Assembly: GCF_020092905.1 (NCBI RefSeq)
Contig: NZ_JAGSGB010000002.1
Span: forward strand, 1,290,001-1,333,578
Reading direction: 5' to 3'
Length of the DNA: 43,578 nt
From: Pacificimonas aurantium
Lineage (GTDB): Bacteria; Pseudomonadota; Alphaproteobacteria; Sphingomonadales; Sphingomonadaceae
The translations under genes were made by a program, and so were the position numbers. Positions within the stretch are counted from its first letter, which is position 1, and each line of letters begins with the position of its first letter. The notes beneath the pieces are model-generated. The model did not search any database. It had not been told where the DNA came from and saw nothing but the letters and a program-made list of their open reading frames with translations. Below are positions 16,286-24,021 of the stretch, one piece after another.

Positions 16286-17494
16286 ATGGATCTGAAGTTC
16301 ACGCCGGAAGAAGAGGCTTTCCGCACGGAAATCCGCACCTTCATCGAGGAAAACTATCCCGAGCGGCTGAAGAATGCCGGCGGGCGCGAGGACCTTGGCC
16401 GGGACGACATGCTCGCCTGGCACCAGATTTTGGGCGAGAAGGGCTGGTCCGTCCCGTCCTGGCCAGAGGAATATGGCGGCACCGGCTGGACCCCGACGCA
16501 GAAGTACATCTGGAACGAGGAGAATGCGCGCGCGAACACCGTGCCGCCGCTGCCCTTCGGCGTCTCCATGGTCGGACCTGTCATCTATACCTTTGGCACG
16601 CCCGAGCAGAAGGAACGCTTCCTTCCCGGAATCGTCGCCGGCACCACCTGGTGGTGCCAAGGATATTCGGAGCCGGGTGCCGGCTCCGACCTGGCGAGCC
16701 TGAAGACCCGCGCCGAGCGCATCACCGACGATGACGGCAAGGAATATTACATCGTCAACGGTCAGAAGACCTGGACGACGCTTGCCCAGCATGCCGACTG
16801 GGGCTTCTTCCTGGTCCGCACCGATCCGGATGCCAGGAAGCCGCAGGAGGGCATTAGCTTCCTTCTGATCGACATGAAGACGCCGGGAATTACCGTGCGT
16901 CCGATCATCACTCTCGGCGGTGAGCATGAGGTAAACGAGGTCTTCCTCGACAATGTGAAGGTCCCTGTCGACCAGCGCGTCGGCAAGGAGAACGAGGGCT
17001 GGACCTGCGCCAAGTTCCTGCTTGCGCACGAGCGGTCCGGCATCGCCGGGGTCGCGCGGTCGAAAGTCGGCATCGAGCGCATCAAGGACATCGCCTCGAC
17101 CGAGCTCGACGAAGGCAAGCCGCTGATCGAGAACCCCTTCTTCAAACGCAAGGTCGCCGAACTCGAGGTAGATCTGACCGCGCTGGAGTTCACCGAACTG
17201 CGCACGCTCGCGGGCGAGGCAGCCGGCAAGGGCCCGGGTCCGGAATCCTCCGTTCTCAAGATCAAGGGCACCGAGATTCAGCAGCGCATTCAGGAACTGG
17301 TGCTGGAGGCCGTCGGACATTACGGCGCGCCCTATTTCCGCGGCTATGGCGAGGGCGACAACGAGTTCTCGATCGGCCCGGACTATGCCCAGCGCGCCGC
17401 GCCGACCTATTTCAACGGTCGGAAGACCTCGATCTACGGCGGGTCGAACGAGATTCAGCGCGGCATCATCGCGAAAATGGTGCTCGGCCTCTAG
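16286..17494 (+). CDS. Acyl-CoA dehydrogenase, PimC-like large subunit
   Basis: A 402-residue flavoenzyme subunit introducing a double bond into an acyl-CoA. The order and wording of motifs (FGVSMVGPVIYTFGTPEQK, then YSEPGAGSDLASLKTRA, NGQKTWTTLAQHADW and the C-terminal IYGGSNEIQRG) match the large subunit of pimeloyl-CoA dehydrogenase (PimC) as I remember it. The usual Glu of the MCAD-type YEG motif is Gly here, so the catalytic base must lie elsewhere, perhaps in the LEFTELR helix (inference). GAAGGAGGA precedes the ATG. Paired with the next gene, most likely as a heteromer. Substrate uncertain: dicarboxylyl- or branched acyl-CoA are possible. Confidence 0.88.
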   Translation: MDLKFTPEEEAFRTEIRTFIEENYPERLKNAGGREDLGRDDMLAWHQILGEKGWSVPSWPEEYGGTGWTPTQKYIWNEENARANTVPPLPFGVSMVGPVIYTFGTPEQKERFLPGIVAGTTWWCQGYSEPGAGSDLASLKTRAERITDDDGKEYYIVNGQKTWTTLAQHADWGFFLVRTDPDARKPQEGISFLLIDMKTPGITVRPIITLGGEHEVNEVFLDNVKVPVDQRVGKENEGWTCAKFLLAHERSGIAGVARSKVGIERIKDIASTELDEGKPLIENPFFKRKVAELEVDLTALEFTELRTLAGEAAGKGPGPESSVLKIKGTEIQQRIQELVLEAVGHYGAPYFRGYGEGDNEFSIGPDYAQRAAPTYFNGRKTSIYGGSNEIQRGIIAKMVLGL

Positions 17495-17517
17495 AGGCGC
17501 GTTCAGACTTGCATTTG

Positions 17518-17555
17518 GCGCCGCCGCGGGCAACGAACCGCGGCGGCGCTCTTTC
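17518..17555 (+). terminator. Strong hairpin between the two ACAD genes
   Basis: A perfect 12-pair stem (17518-17529 with 17538-17549) around an 8-base loop, followed by TCTTTC. It could be a partial terminator or an mRNA-end stabiliser inside the operon. Confidence 0.6.
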
Positions 17556-17582
17556 AGAAAACAGGGGAGGCGATACCCGCCC

Positions 17583-18698
17583 ATGAACTTCGATTTCACC
17601 GAAACCCAGACGATGGTCCGCGACACGCTGCAGCGTTTCCTGGCCGATCGCTACGACTTCGAATCGCGCCAGAAGATCAGCCGCTCCGATGCGGGCTGGT
17701 CGCAGGATATCTGGAAGGCGTTTGCCGAAGAGCTCGGCATTCTCGGCGCCAGCTTCTCCGAGGAGCTCGGCGGCCTTGGCGGCGGGCAGATCGAAAATAT
17801 GATCGTCATGGAAGAGGTCGGCCGCTCACTGGTCGTCGAACCTTATCTTTCGACCGTCGTGATCGGCGGCGGATTCGCCCGCGAATATGGCAAGGCCGAT
17901 CTGATCGAGGAGATCATCGGCGGCGAAACGCGAATCGCCTTTGCCTGGGCCGAGCCGCAGGGGCGCTTCGATCTCAACTATCTCGAGACAAGTGCCCGGG
18001 AGAAGGATGGCGGCTTTGTCCTTTCGGGGCACAAGGCCGTGGTGCGCGATGCGCCCTCCGCCACTCATCTTGTCGTGACTGCCCGCACCTCGGGCGATGT
18101 CGCGGACGAGGACGGCGTTTCGCTCTTCCTCCTGCCGAAGGATACGAAAGGGGTCTCCACGCGAGACTATCCGCTGGTCGACGGCGGCGTTGCTTCCGAG
18201 GTTTATTTCGAAAATGCCGAAGTTCCGGCGAGCGCGCTACTCGGAGAGGCCGGGAAGGCTGCGGGAGCAGTCCGGAAGGTCGTCGACGAGGCGGTCGTGG
18301 GCCTCTGCGCCGAAGCCGTCGGCTGCATGGAGCAGATGAACAAGCTCACTCAGGACTATACGAAGGAACGCAAGCAGTTCGGCGTGCCCATTTCGAAGTT
18401 CCAAGTCCTGCAGCACCGTATGGTCGACATGTTCATGGAGGCCGAGCAGGCGCGCTCGATGACCTACATGGCCGTGAACCGCCTGCCCGACTCCGCGTCG
18501 GCGGCGCAGGCGAAGGTGAAGATCGGCAAGGGCCTGACCTATGTCGGCCAGAATGCGGTCCAGCTGCACGGCGGCATCGGCATCACCGACGAATATGCGG
18601 TCGGCCACTATTTCAAGCGCGCGACGATGATCGAAGGCCAGTTCGGTACGACCGATCATTATCTGCGTCGCTATGAGCGCCTCGCGCTGGAAGACTGA
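17583..18698 (+). CDS. Acyl-CoA dehydrogenase, PimD-like small subunit
   Basis: A 371-residue acyl-CoA dehydrogenase-fold protein resembling the small subunit of pimeloyl-CoA dehydrogenase: MNFDFTETQTMVRDTLQRFL at the start, then FSEELGGLGGG, MIVMEEVGRSLVVEPYL, and a C-terminus QLHGGIGITDEYAVGHYFKR ending in TTDHYLRRYERL. The GG(T/S)xEIQ motif of catalytic subunits is absent (FGTTDHY instead), which fits a partner subunit in an alpha2beta2 enzyme. GGGGAGG lies before ATG 17583; the frame is open upstream only as shadow of the first subunit. Separated from it by 88 bases holding a strong hairpin. Confidence 0.87.
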   Translation: MNFDFTETQTMVRDTLQRFLADRYDFESRQKISRSDAGWSQDIWKAFAEELGILGASFSEELGGLGGGQIENMIVMEEVGRSLVVEPYLSTVVIGGGFAREYGKADLIEEIIGGETRIAFAWAEPQGRFDLNYLETSAREKDGGFVLSGHKAVVRDAPSATHLVVTARTSGDVADEDGVSLFLLPKDTKGVSTRDYPLVDGGVASEVYFENAEVPASALLGEAGKAAGAVRKVVDEAVVGLCAEAVGCMEQMNKLTQDYTKERKQFGVPISKFQVLQHRMVDMFMEAEQARSMTYMAVNRLPDSASAAQAKVKIGKGLTYVGQNAVQLHGGIGITDEYAVGHYFKRATMIEGQFGTTDHYLRRYERLALED

Positions 18699-18740
18699 CA
18701 CACTATTTCCCTGATCGACTAGGCTAACTGGTCTGCTAAA

Positions 18741-18773
18741 CATCCCCCTTTCACCGAGAGAGGGGGATGTTTT
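18741..18773 (+). terminator. Hairpin plus T run overlapping the M20 ribosome site
   Basis: CATCCCCCT (18741-18749) pairs with AGGGGGATG (18761-18769), followed by TTTTC. It is shaped like an intrinsic terminator for the ACAD operon, but the AGGGGG of its right arm is also the only Shine-Dalgarno for the ATG at 18775. Confidence 0.65.
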
Positions 18774-18774
18774 C

Positions 18775-20286
18775 ATGTTGAGTTTCTTGCGTCACGGTGC
18801 TGCCTGCACCCTGGTATTGGCTGCGTCGCTGCCCGCCGTTCCGGCTCTCGCCCAGTCCGCCGAGGAAGAGGCAGCGCTGAGGTCGGCGGCAGAGTCCGGC
18901 CGGGATGCCTCCATCAAGCGCATTCAGGACTGGATCGCTTTGCCGTCCATCGCTGCCGAAGACCTGAACATGCAGGAGGGCGTCGAGTATATGGCGACGC
19001 TGGCGCGCGAGGCTGGGTTCGACGAGGTCGAGATCGTGCCCACTTCGGGTCATCCCGGCGTGTTTGCGACGATGGACAACGGCGCCGATCGGACCCTTGC
19101 GGTTTACTTCATGTACGATGTGAAGCAGTTCGATCCGGCCGAATGGTCTTCTCCGCCACTCGAAGGCGCCATCGTCGAGAAGGAAGGGTTCGGCCGCGCC
19201 ATCATGGGCCGCGGCGCCGTGAACCAGAAGGGCCCCGAAGCGACGTTCCTTGCCGCGCTTCATGCCTTCAAGGAAGCCGGCATTACCCCGCCGGTAAACC
19301 TCGTCCTGATCGCGGAGGGCGAGGAAGAGATCGGCTCCCCGAACTTCGGCGACATGACGGCGGTTCCCCACATCCAGACGGCGCTGAAAGAGGCCGAGGG
19401 CATCTTCATCCCGGCAAGCTGGCAGGACCGCTCCGGCGCCGTCGACGTAAATCTCGGGTCGAAAGGCGTGGTCGAACTGGAACTCATTTCCGATGGGGCG
19501 AACTGGGGCCCGGGCCCGAAGACCGACATTCACTCCAGCCTGAAGGCCGCCGTCGAGTCGCCCGCCTGGCGACTGGTTCATGCCCTCGAGACGCTGGTCG
19601 AGGATGGGGGCAACACTCCGGCCATCGAAGGCTGGTACGAGAATGTCCGCCCGCTGACCGAACATGAGAAGGATCTGATCCGCGAGGGCGCGGCTCTTGT
19701 CGATCCGGAAGAACAGAAGGAAACGCTGGGAATTACGCGGTGGATCGACGACCTGCCATATGACGAGGCGATGATCCGGCTGGCCCAGGAACCGACCGTC
19801 AATATCGAAGGACTGGTTTCCGGCTATACCGGACCTGGCGGCAAGACGATCCTCCCGGGCCGCGCGGTTGCGAAGATCGATCTTCGCCTCGTGCCGAACC
19901 AGACCCGTGAAGAGGCGGAAAGGAAGATGCGCGCTCATCTCGATGCCAACGGGTTCGAGGATATCGAAATCGAGGTATCGGGTGGCTACGATCCGACGGA
20001 GACGGCCGAGGACAGCCTCATGATCCGTGCGGAAATGGCGACCTACGAGCGGCTTGGGATCCCCTATGCCCTCAACCCGCGCCTCGCCGGCTCCTGGCCC
20101 GGCGCGATGTTCACCGACCCGCCGCTGTCCCTTCCCGCCGGCCATTTCGGCATCGGGCATGGGTCCGGCGCCCACGCGCCCGACGAATATTATGTCGTGG
20201 AATCGACCAACCCCAACGTGGCGGGCCTTGTCGATGCGACCATGGGCTATGCCCACCTTCTCTACGCTGTCGCCGAAGCCGAATAG
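18775..20286 (+). CDS. Secreted M20/M25/M40-family protein with altered metal site
   Basis: A 503-residue exported protein with a signal peptide (about 1-27, hydrophobic core ACTLVLAASLPAVPALA). Its framework is M20: EGEEEIGSP (181-189), a dimerisation-domain segment, and GSGAHAPDE (His467). However, the usual HxD ligand motif reads MYD (113-115), the DDKG motif reads NQKG (150-153), and the third acidic ligand appears to be replaced in FIPASWQ (about 211-217). The Glu pair and last His remain. Either the site binds metal differently or the protein is not a classical peptidase. I recall relatives with the same wording, so it may be a conserved subfamily. Convergent with the M3 peptidase through a shared terminator. 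Confidence 0.85.
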   Translation: MLSFLRHGAACTLVLAASLPAVPALAQSAEEEAALRSAAESGRDASIKRIQDWIALPSIAAEDLNMQEGVEYMATLAREAGFDEVEIVPTSGHPGVFATMDNGADRTLAVYFMYDVKQFDPAEWSSPPLEGAIVEKEGFGRAIMGRGAVNQKGPEATFLAALHAFKEAGITPPVNLVLIAEGEEEIGSPNFGDMTAVPHIQTALKEAEGIFIPASWQDRSGAVDVNLGSKGVVELELISDGANWGPGPKTDIHSSLKAAVESPAWRLVHALETLVEDGGNTPAIEGWYENVRPLTEHEKDLIREGAALVDPEEQKETLGITRWIDDLPYDEAMIRLAQEPTVNIEGLVSGYTGPGGKTILPGRAVAKIDLRLVPNQTREEAERKMRAHLDANGFEDIEIEVSGGYDPTETAEDSLMIRAEMATYERLGIPYALNPRLAGSWPGAMFTDPPLSLPAGHFGIGHGSGAHAPDEYYVVESTNPNVAGLVDATMGYAHLLYAVAEAE

Positions 20287-20306
20287 CTTCTGGCCTTCGC
20301 AAAAGA

Positions 20307-20344
20307 AAAAGGGGCGGTCCGGTATCTACCGGACCGCCCCTTTT
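20307..20344. terminator. Bidirectional terminator, M20 / M3 genes
   Basis: A perfect 14-pair stem (20311-20324 with 20327-20340) flanked by AAAA on the left and TTTT on the right, placed between two convergent genes, so it works for both strands. Confidence 0.92.
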
Positions 20345-20364
20345 CAATTCAGGTGATCAATCGC

Positions 20365-22563
20365 TTACCGGTCTTCCGGCTCTTCCCCGGTCGGAAAGCC
20401 GCGATTCTCAAGTAGCGCTTCGACTTCCGGATCGCGTCCGCGGAATTCCCGATAGGCTTCCGCCCGGGGAATGGCGTCACCGGTAGCCAAGATGATGTCG
20501 CGGAACTTGGTGGCCGTGACGGGATCCCACGGATCGCCCGCTTCCTCGAACGCCGCCCAGGCATCGGAGGCCATCACGTCCGACCAGAGATAGCTGTAAT
20601 AGCCGGCCGAGTAGGCATCCGATGAGAACAGGTGGCTGAAGTGCGGCAGGCGGTGACGCAGCACGATCTCGTCGGGCATGCCCAGTTCCTCCAGCGCGCG
20701 GCGCTCATAAGCATCCGGGTCGAAATCTGCCGGGGGATTCGGGTTCATGTGCAACTGCATGTCGACGATCGCATCCGCCAGATATTCCACCGTGGCAAAG
20801 CCCTGGTTGAACGTCCTCGCGGCGTTCAGCTTGTCGATCAGTTCCTGCGGCATCGGCTCGCCGGTTTCGTAGTGGCGGGCATATTGATCGAGCACTTCCG
20901 GCGTCAGCACCCAGTTCTCGTGCACCTGGCTGGGAAATTCGACGAAGTCGCGCGGCGTGCCGCCGAGCGTCGGATAGCGCACATTGTCGCTCAGCCCGTG
21001 CAGCGCATGGCCGAACTCGTGGAACAGAGTTTCCGCATCGTCCAGGCTGATCAGGACGGGCTCGCCGTCGGCCCCCTTGGTGAAATTATTGTTGTTGGAA
21101 ACGATGGGATAGGTCTTCTCGCCGCCCAGCTGATTCTGGTCGCGGTATGTCGACATCCAGGCGCCCGAACGCTTGTACTGGCGGGCGAAATCGTCGCGGT
21201 AGAGATAGCCGACATGGCCGCCATCGCTCGCCCGGGTCGCGTGGAAGACGCGAACGTCCGGATGAAAGGTCGGGAACTGACCGGTGACCTCTTCGAACTC
21301 ATACCCGTAGAGGCGCTTCGCCATATAGTATGACGCGTCGATCATGTTGTTGAGTTCGAAGTAGTTTTTGAACTCGTTCTGGTCGAGCGCGTATTTGTCC
21401 TGCCGCACCTTCTCCGCGTAGTAGCGATAGTCCCAGGGCTCGATCGTGATATCCATGCCCTCGCGGTCCGCAAGCGCCTGCATATCGGCGACTTCTTCCT
21501 TTACCCGGTCGACCGCCGGCTCCCAGACACGCATCATCAGCTCCATCGCCTGTTCGGGCGTCTGGGCCATTGTATCGGCCATTCGGTAGTGCGCGTGACT
21601 TTCGAAGCCGAGGAGGTGCGCACGTTCCGCGCGCAGTTTCACGATTTCTGCGATCAGGTCGTTCGTGTCGTTCTCGTCGGCGTTGTCGCCGCGATTGACG
21701 AAGGCGCGCCATACCCGCTCGCGGGCCTCACGGTCATCAGAGAAGGTCAGGAACGGATCGACGGCCGAACGCGTGTTGGCGACGGCGTAGCCATTCATGC
21801 CGGCTTCGCTCGCGGCCGACTTGAACGCGGCCTGCAGGGCTTCCGGCAGACTTTCGACGGCAGCCGCATCGACCGGGATTACCTTGCCCTCGTCGGCAAG
21901 CACACGGTTCGAGAACTCCGTAAACAGGCCGGACAGGCGCGTGTTGATCTCTCCCACGCGCTGTTGGTCGGCGTCGTTCAGCGCCGCCCCGCGCCGCACG
22001 AACTGATCGTAGACCTTCTCGGTCAGGCGAATCTGGTCGGCATCCAGGCCGGAACTGTTGCGTGCATCGTAGACCGCCTTCACCCGCGCGAAGAGCGCAT
22101 CGTTGAAATTGATCCGGTCGAAGACCTGCGACAGCTTCGGCGAGATCTCCCCCGCCAGTTCCTGATATTCAGGCAGGTTCCGGTTCGAGGTCATGGTGTA
22201 GAACAGCGTGGAGACCCGGCTCAAAGGCTCTCCGGCCTTCTCCATCGCAACGAGCGTATTTTCGAAAGTCGGAGCCTCCGAATTGGTCGCGATCCGATCA
22301 ATTTCGACTTCCAGCCGCGCGATGCCTTCGTCGAAGGCGGCGGGAAATAGCGTGGGCTCAACCTCGTCCCACGGCGGCATACCGCCGTGAGGGCCGTCCC
22401 ATTCGGCCAGCAGCACGTCGTGAGGTTCGGTGGTCTCATAGTCCGGAACGTCCGCAGTGGCGGTCATGTCTTCAGATCCTTCGGTCGCGGAAGACGTCAT
22501 CGTCTGTGCACAGGCAGCAAGGGCCACAACGCCCGCGCCTAGAAAAAGAGCGGTTCTCAGCAT
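20365..22563 (-). CDS. M3-family metallopeptidase lipoprotein (Dcp-like)
   Basis: A zinc peptidase of 732 residues related to peptidyl-dipeptidase Dcp and oligopeptidase A. The zinc motif HEFGH lies at 515-519 (ETLFHEFGHALHGL), with the downstream Glu in the family's third-ligand region. The N-terminus is a lipoprotein signal: hydrophobic LFLGAGVVALAAC, with Cys as the lipid-modified residue at about 18, so the enzyme should sit on a membrane facing the periplasm and trim exported or imported peptides. The gene has a weak ribosome site and an EcfG-type promoter 40 bases upstream. It diverges from ccmC. Confidence 0.93.
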   Translation of the reverse strand: MLRTALFLGAGVVALAACAQTMTSSATEGSEDMTATADVPDYETTEPHDVLLAEWDGPHGGMPPWDEVEPTLFPAAFDEGIARLEVEIDRIATNSEAPTFENTLVAMEKAGEPLSRVSTLFYTMTSNRNLPEYQELAGEISPKLSQVFDRINFNDALFARVKAVYDARNSSGLDADQIRLTEKVYDQFVRRGAALNDADQQRVGEINTRLSGLFTEFSNRVLADEGKVIPVDAAAVESLPEALQAAFKSAASEAGMNGYAVANTRSAVDPFLTFSDDREARERVWRAFVNRGDNADENDTNDLIAEIVKLRAERAHLLGFESHAHYRMADTMAQTPEQAMELMMRVWEPAVDRVKEEVADMQALADREGMDITIEPWDYRYYAEKVRQDKYALDQNEFKNYFELNNMIDASYYMAKRLYGYEFEEVTGQFPTFHPDVRVFHATRASDGGHVGYLYRDDFARQYKRSGAWMSTYRDQNQLGGEKTYPIVSNNNNFTKGADGEPVLISLDDAETLFHEFGHALHGLSDNVRYPTLGGTPRDFVEFPSQVHENWVLTPEVLDQYARHYETGEPMPQELIDKLNAARTFNQGFATVEYLADAIVDMQLHMNPNPPADFDPDAYERRALEELGMPDEIVLRHRLPHFSHLFSSDAYSAGYYSYLWSDVMASDAWAAFEEAGDPWDPVTATKFRDIILATGDAIPRAEAYREFRGRDPEVEALLENRGFPTGEEPEDR

Positions 22564-22602
22564 GGTTTTGCAGGTCCAATCGGATTGTCATGTTTCTGAA
22601 TG

Positions 22603-22628
22603 AACGGGACTGATGCAGCCGCCGTTCC
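22603..22628 (-). promoter_or_regulatory. EcfG general-stress promoter of the M3 peptidase
   Basis: On the minus strand: GGAAC (22628-22624), 17 bases, CGTT (22606-22603), an exact match to the EcfG consensus. Expected start near 22596, with a leader of about 33 bases to the M3 peptidase gene. Confidence 0.72.
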
Positions 22629-22730
22629 GAAAGGCAAGGGCCTATCGACGGATAGCGAAGAACCCTGTTCCCTTTCGGTCCCTTTGCCGCTGTTCCCAAA
22701 CCGCGCACAAATGCTATCTAGCCCCCAATC

Positions 22731-23447
22731 ATGCACCGCTTCGCCAACCCCGCACGATTCCTCAGACTTGCGCGGCCGGCATCCGCAGTCTGCTTCTGGG
22801 GTGGCCTGCTGATCGCCGCCATCGGTCTTTACTGGGGAGTTTTTGCCGCGCCGGCCGACTATCTGCAGGGCGAAAGCGTGCGGATGCTCTACATCCATGT
22901 GCCGACTGCCTGGCTGTCCATGTCGGGTTATGCGGGTCTTGCGATCGCCGGCTTCTCGGCCCTGGTCTGGCGCCATCCGCTCGCGGATGTAGCCTTGCTT
23001 GCGCTGGCGCCTGTGGGGGCTGTCTTCAGCGCGGTGTGCCTGATCACGGGATCGATCTGGGGACGGCCGACCTGGGGAACATGGTGGGTCTGGGATGGCC
23101 GCCTGACATCCATGCTGGTTCTCTTCTTTCTCTATCTCGGCGTGATTGCACTTGCCCGCAGCTATGACGAGCCGGGCCGGGGCGCGAAAATGGCCTCGAT
23201 CCTCGCCCTACTCGGTCTGGTCAATCTGCCGATCATCAAGTTCTCCGTCGAATGGTGGAACACTCTTCACCAACCGGCCTCCATCACGCTTTCGGGGTCC
23301 AGCATCGATGGCTCAATGCTCTGGCCGCTGCTGACGAGCGCTCTTGGCATCGGCCTTCTGATGGCAAGTGCCGTGCTGATGCGCATGCGCGCCCTCATCG
23401 CGGAACGAAAGGTCAGCGCACGGCTGGCAAGGCTGGCCGCAGCATGA
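22731..23447 (+). CDS. ccmC: Haem exporter protein CcmC
   Basis: Membrane protein that presents haem to CcmE during c-type cytochrome maturation. The 238-residue protein has about six membrane spans, the Trp-rich periplasmic signature (WGRPTWGTWWVWDGRLT) and the two flanking His-containing loops (HVPTAW; WWNTLHQPAS). It starts the ccmCDEFGHI run and diverges from the M3 peptidase. Overlaps ccmD by 4 bases (ATGA). Confidence 0.96.
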   Translation: MHRFANPARFLRLARPASAVCFWGGLLIAAIGLYWGVFAAPADYLQGESVRMLYIHVPTAWLSMSGYAGLAIAGFSALVWRHPLADVALLALAPVGAVFSAVCLITGSIWGRPTWGTWWVWDGRLTSMLVLFFLYLGVIALARSYDEPGRGAKMASILALLGLVNLPIIKFSVEWWNTLHQPASITLSGSSIDGSMLWPLLTSALGIGLLMASAVLMRMRALIAERKVSARLARLAAA

Positions 23448-23569
23448 ACCAGACCGCATTCGTGATCGCGGCCTATGTCGCCGCAGCCATCGGCATCGGC
23501 GGCGTGTTGGCCTGGGCCTATCTGACCATGCGCAGGGCCGAGCGGCGGGCCGAGGAGCTTCGGCGATGA
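23444..23569 (+). CDS. ccmD: Haem exporter small subunit CcmD
   Basis: A 41-residue single-span membrane peptide (hydrophobic 6-27, then a basic tail MRRAERRAEELRR) exactly where CcmD is expected, with 4-base overlaps to ccmC and ccmE. CcmD stabilises the CcmC-CcmE haem complex. Sequence similarity in this family is low; position, length and topology carry the call. Confidence 0.9.
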   Translation: MNQTAFVIAAYVAAAIGIGGVLAWAYLTMRRAERRAEELRR

Positions 23570-24015
23570 AACCCAAGTCCCAGCGCCTGTTCCTGATCGG
23601 TGCGGCCGTGGCGGCGCTCATCATCTCCGCCCTTCTCGCCATGCCTGCGCTGCGCGAGGGCGCAGCCTATTTCTACGCGCCCGCGGACCTTGCCGCTGCG
23701 GACGTCGAACCGGGGCAGCCGCTCAGGCTGGGCGGCCTCGTCGAAGAAGGGTCGGTCATGCGCTTGCCCGACGGCGTGACCACGACCTTCCGCGTCACGG
23801 ACCGGCTGGAAAGCGTGCCCGTACGCTATTCCGGCATCGTCCCGGACCTGTTTCGTGAAGGTCAGGGCGTCATCGCCGATGGGCGGCTTCAGGCCGACGG
23901 TACCTTCGCCGCCGAAACACTGCTGGCCAAGCATGACGAAAACTACATGCCGCCCGAGGTTGCGGAAGCCGTCGCGAGGGCCGAGGCGGAAGCCAAGGCA
24001 CGGCCTGCGAACTGA
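23566..24015 (+). CDS. ccmE: Haem chaperone CcmE
   Basis: Periplasmic, membrane-anchored carrier that binds haem covalently and passes it to CcmF. The 149-residue protein has an N-terminal anchor (about 9-26), the beta-barrel segment (LRLGGLVEEGSV, then FRVTDRLESVPVRYSGIVPD), and the haem-binding His123 in LLAKHDENYMP, with the nearby Tyr127. The C-terminal Ala/Glu-rich tail is flexible. Confidence 0.96.
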   Translation: MKPKSQRLFLIGAAVAALIISALLAMPALREGAAYFYAPADLAAADVEPGQPLRLGGLVEEGSVMRLPDGVTTTFRVTDRLESVPVRYSGIVPDLFREGQGVIADGRLQADGTFAAETLLAKHDENYMPPEVAEAVARAEAEAKARPAN

Positions 24016-24021
24016 CGGCTG

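Noticed and set aside
16163-17626. 487-codon open frame antisense to the acyl-CoA dehydrogenase
   Set aside because: Shadow frame caused by high G+C third positions of the real gene.
18751-20256. 501-codon open frame antisense to the M20-family gene
   Set aside because: Shadow; the plus-strand protein has a signal peptide and M20 motifs.
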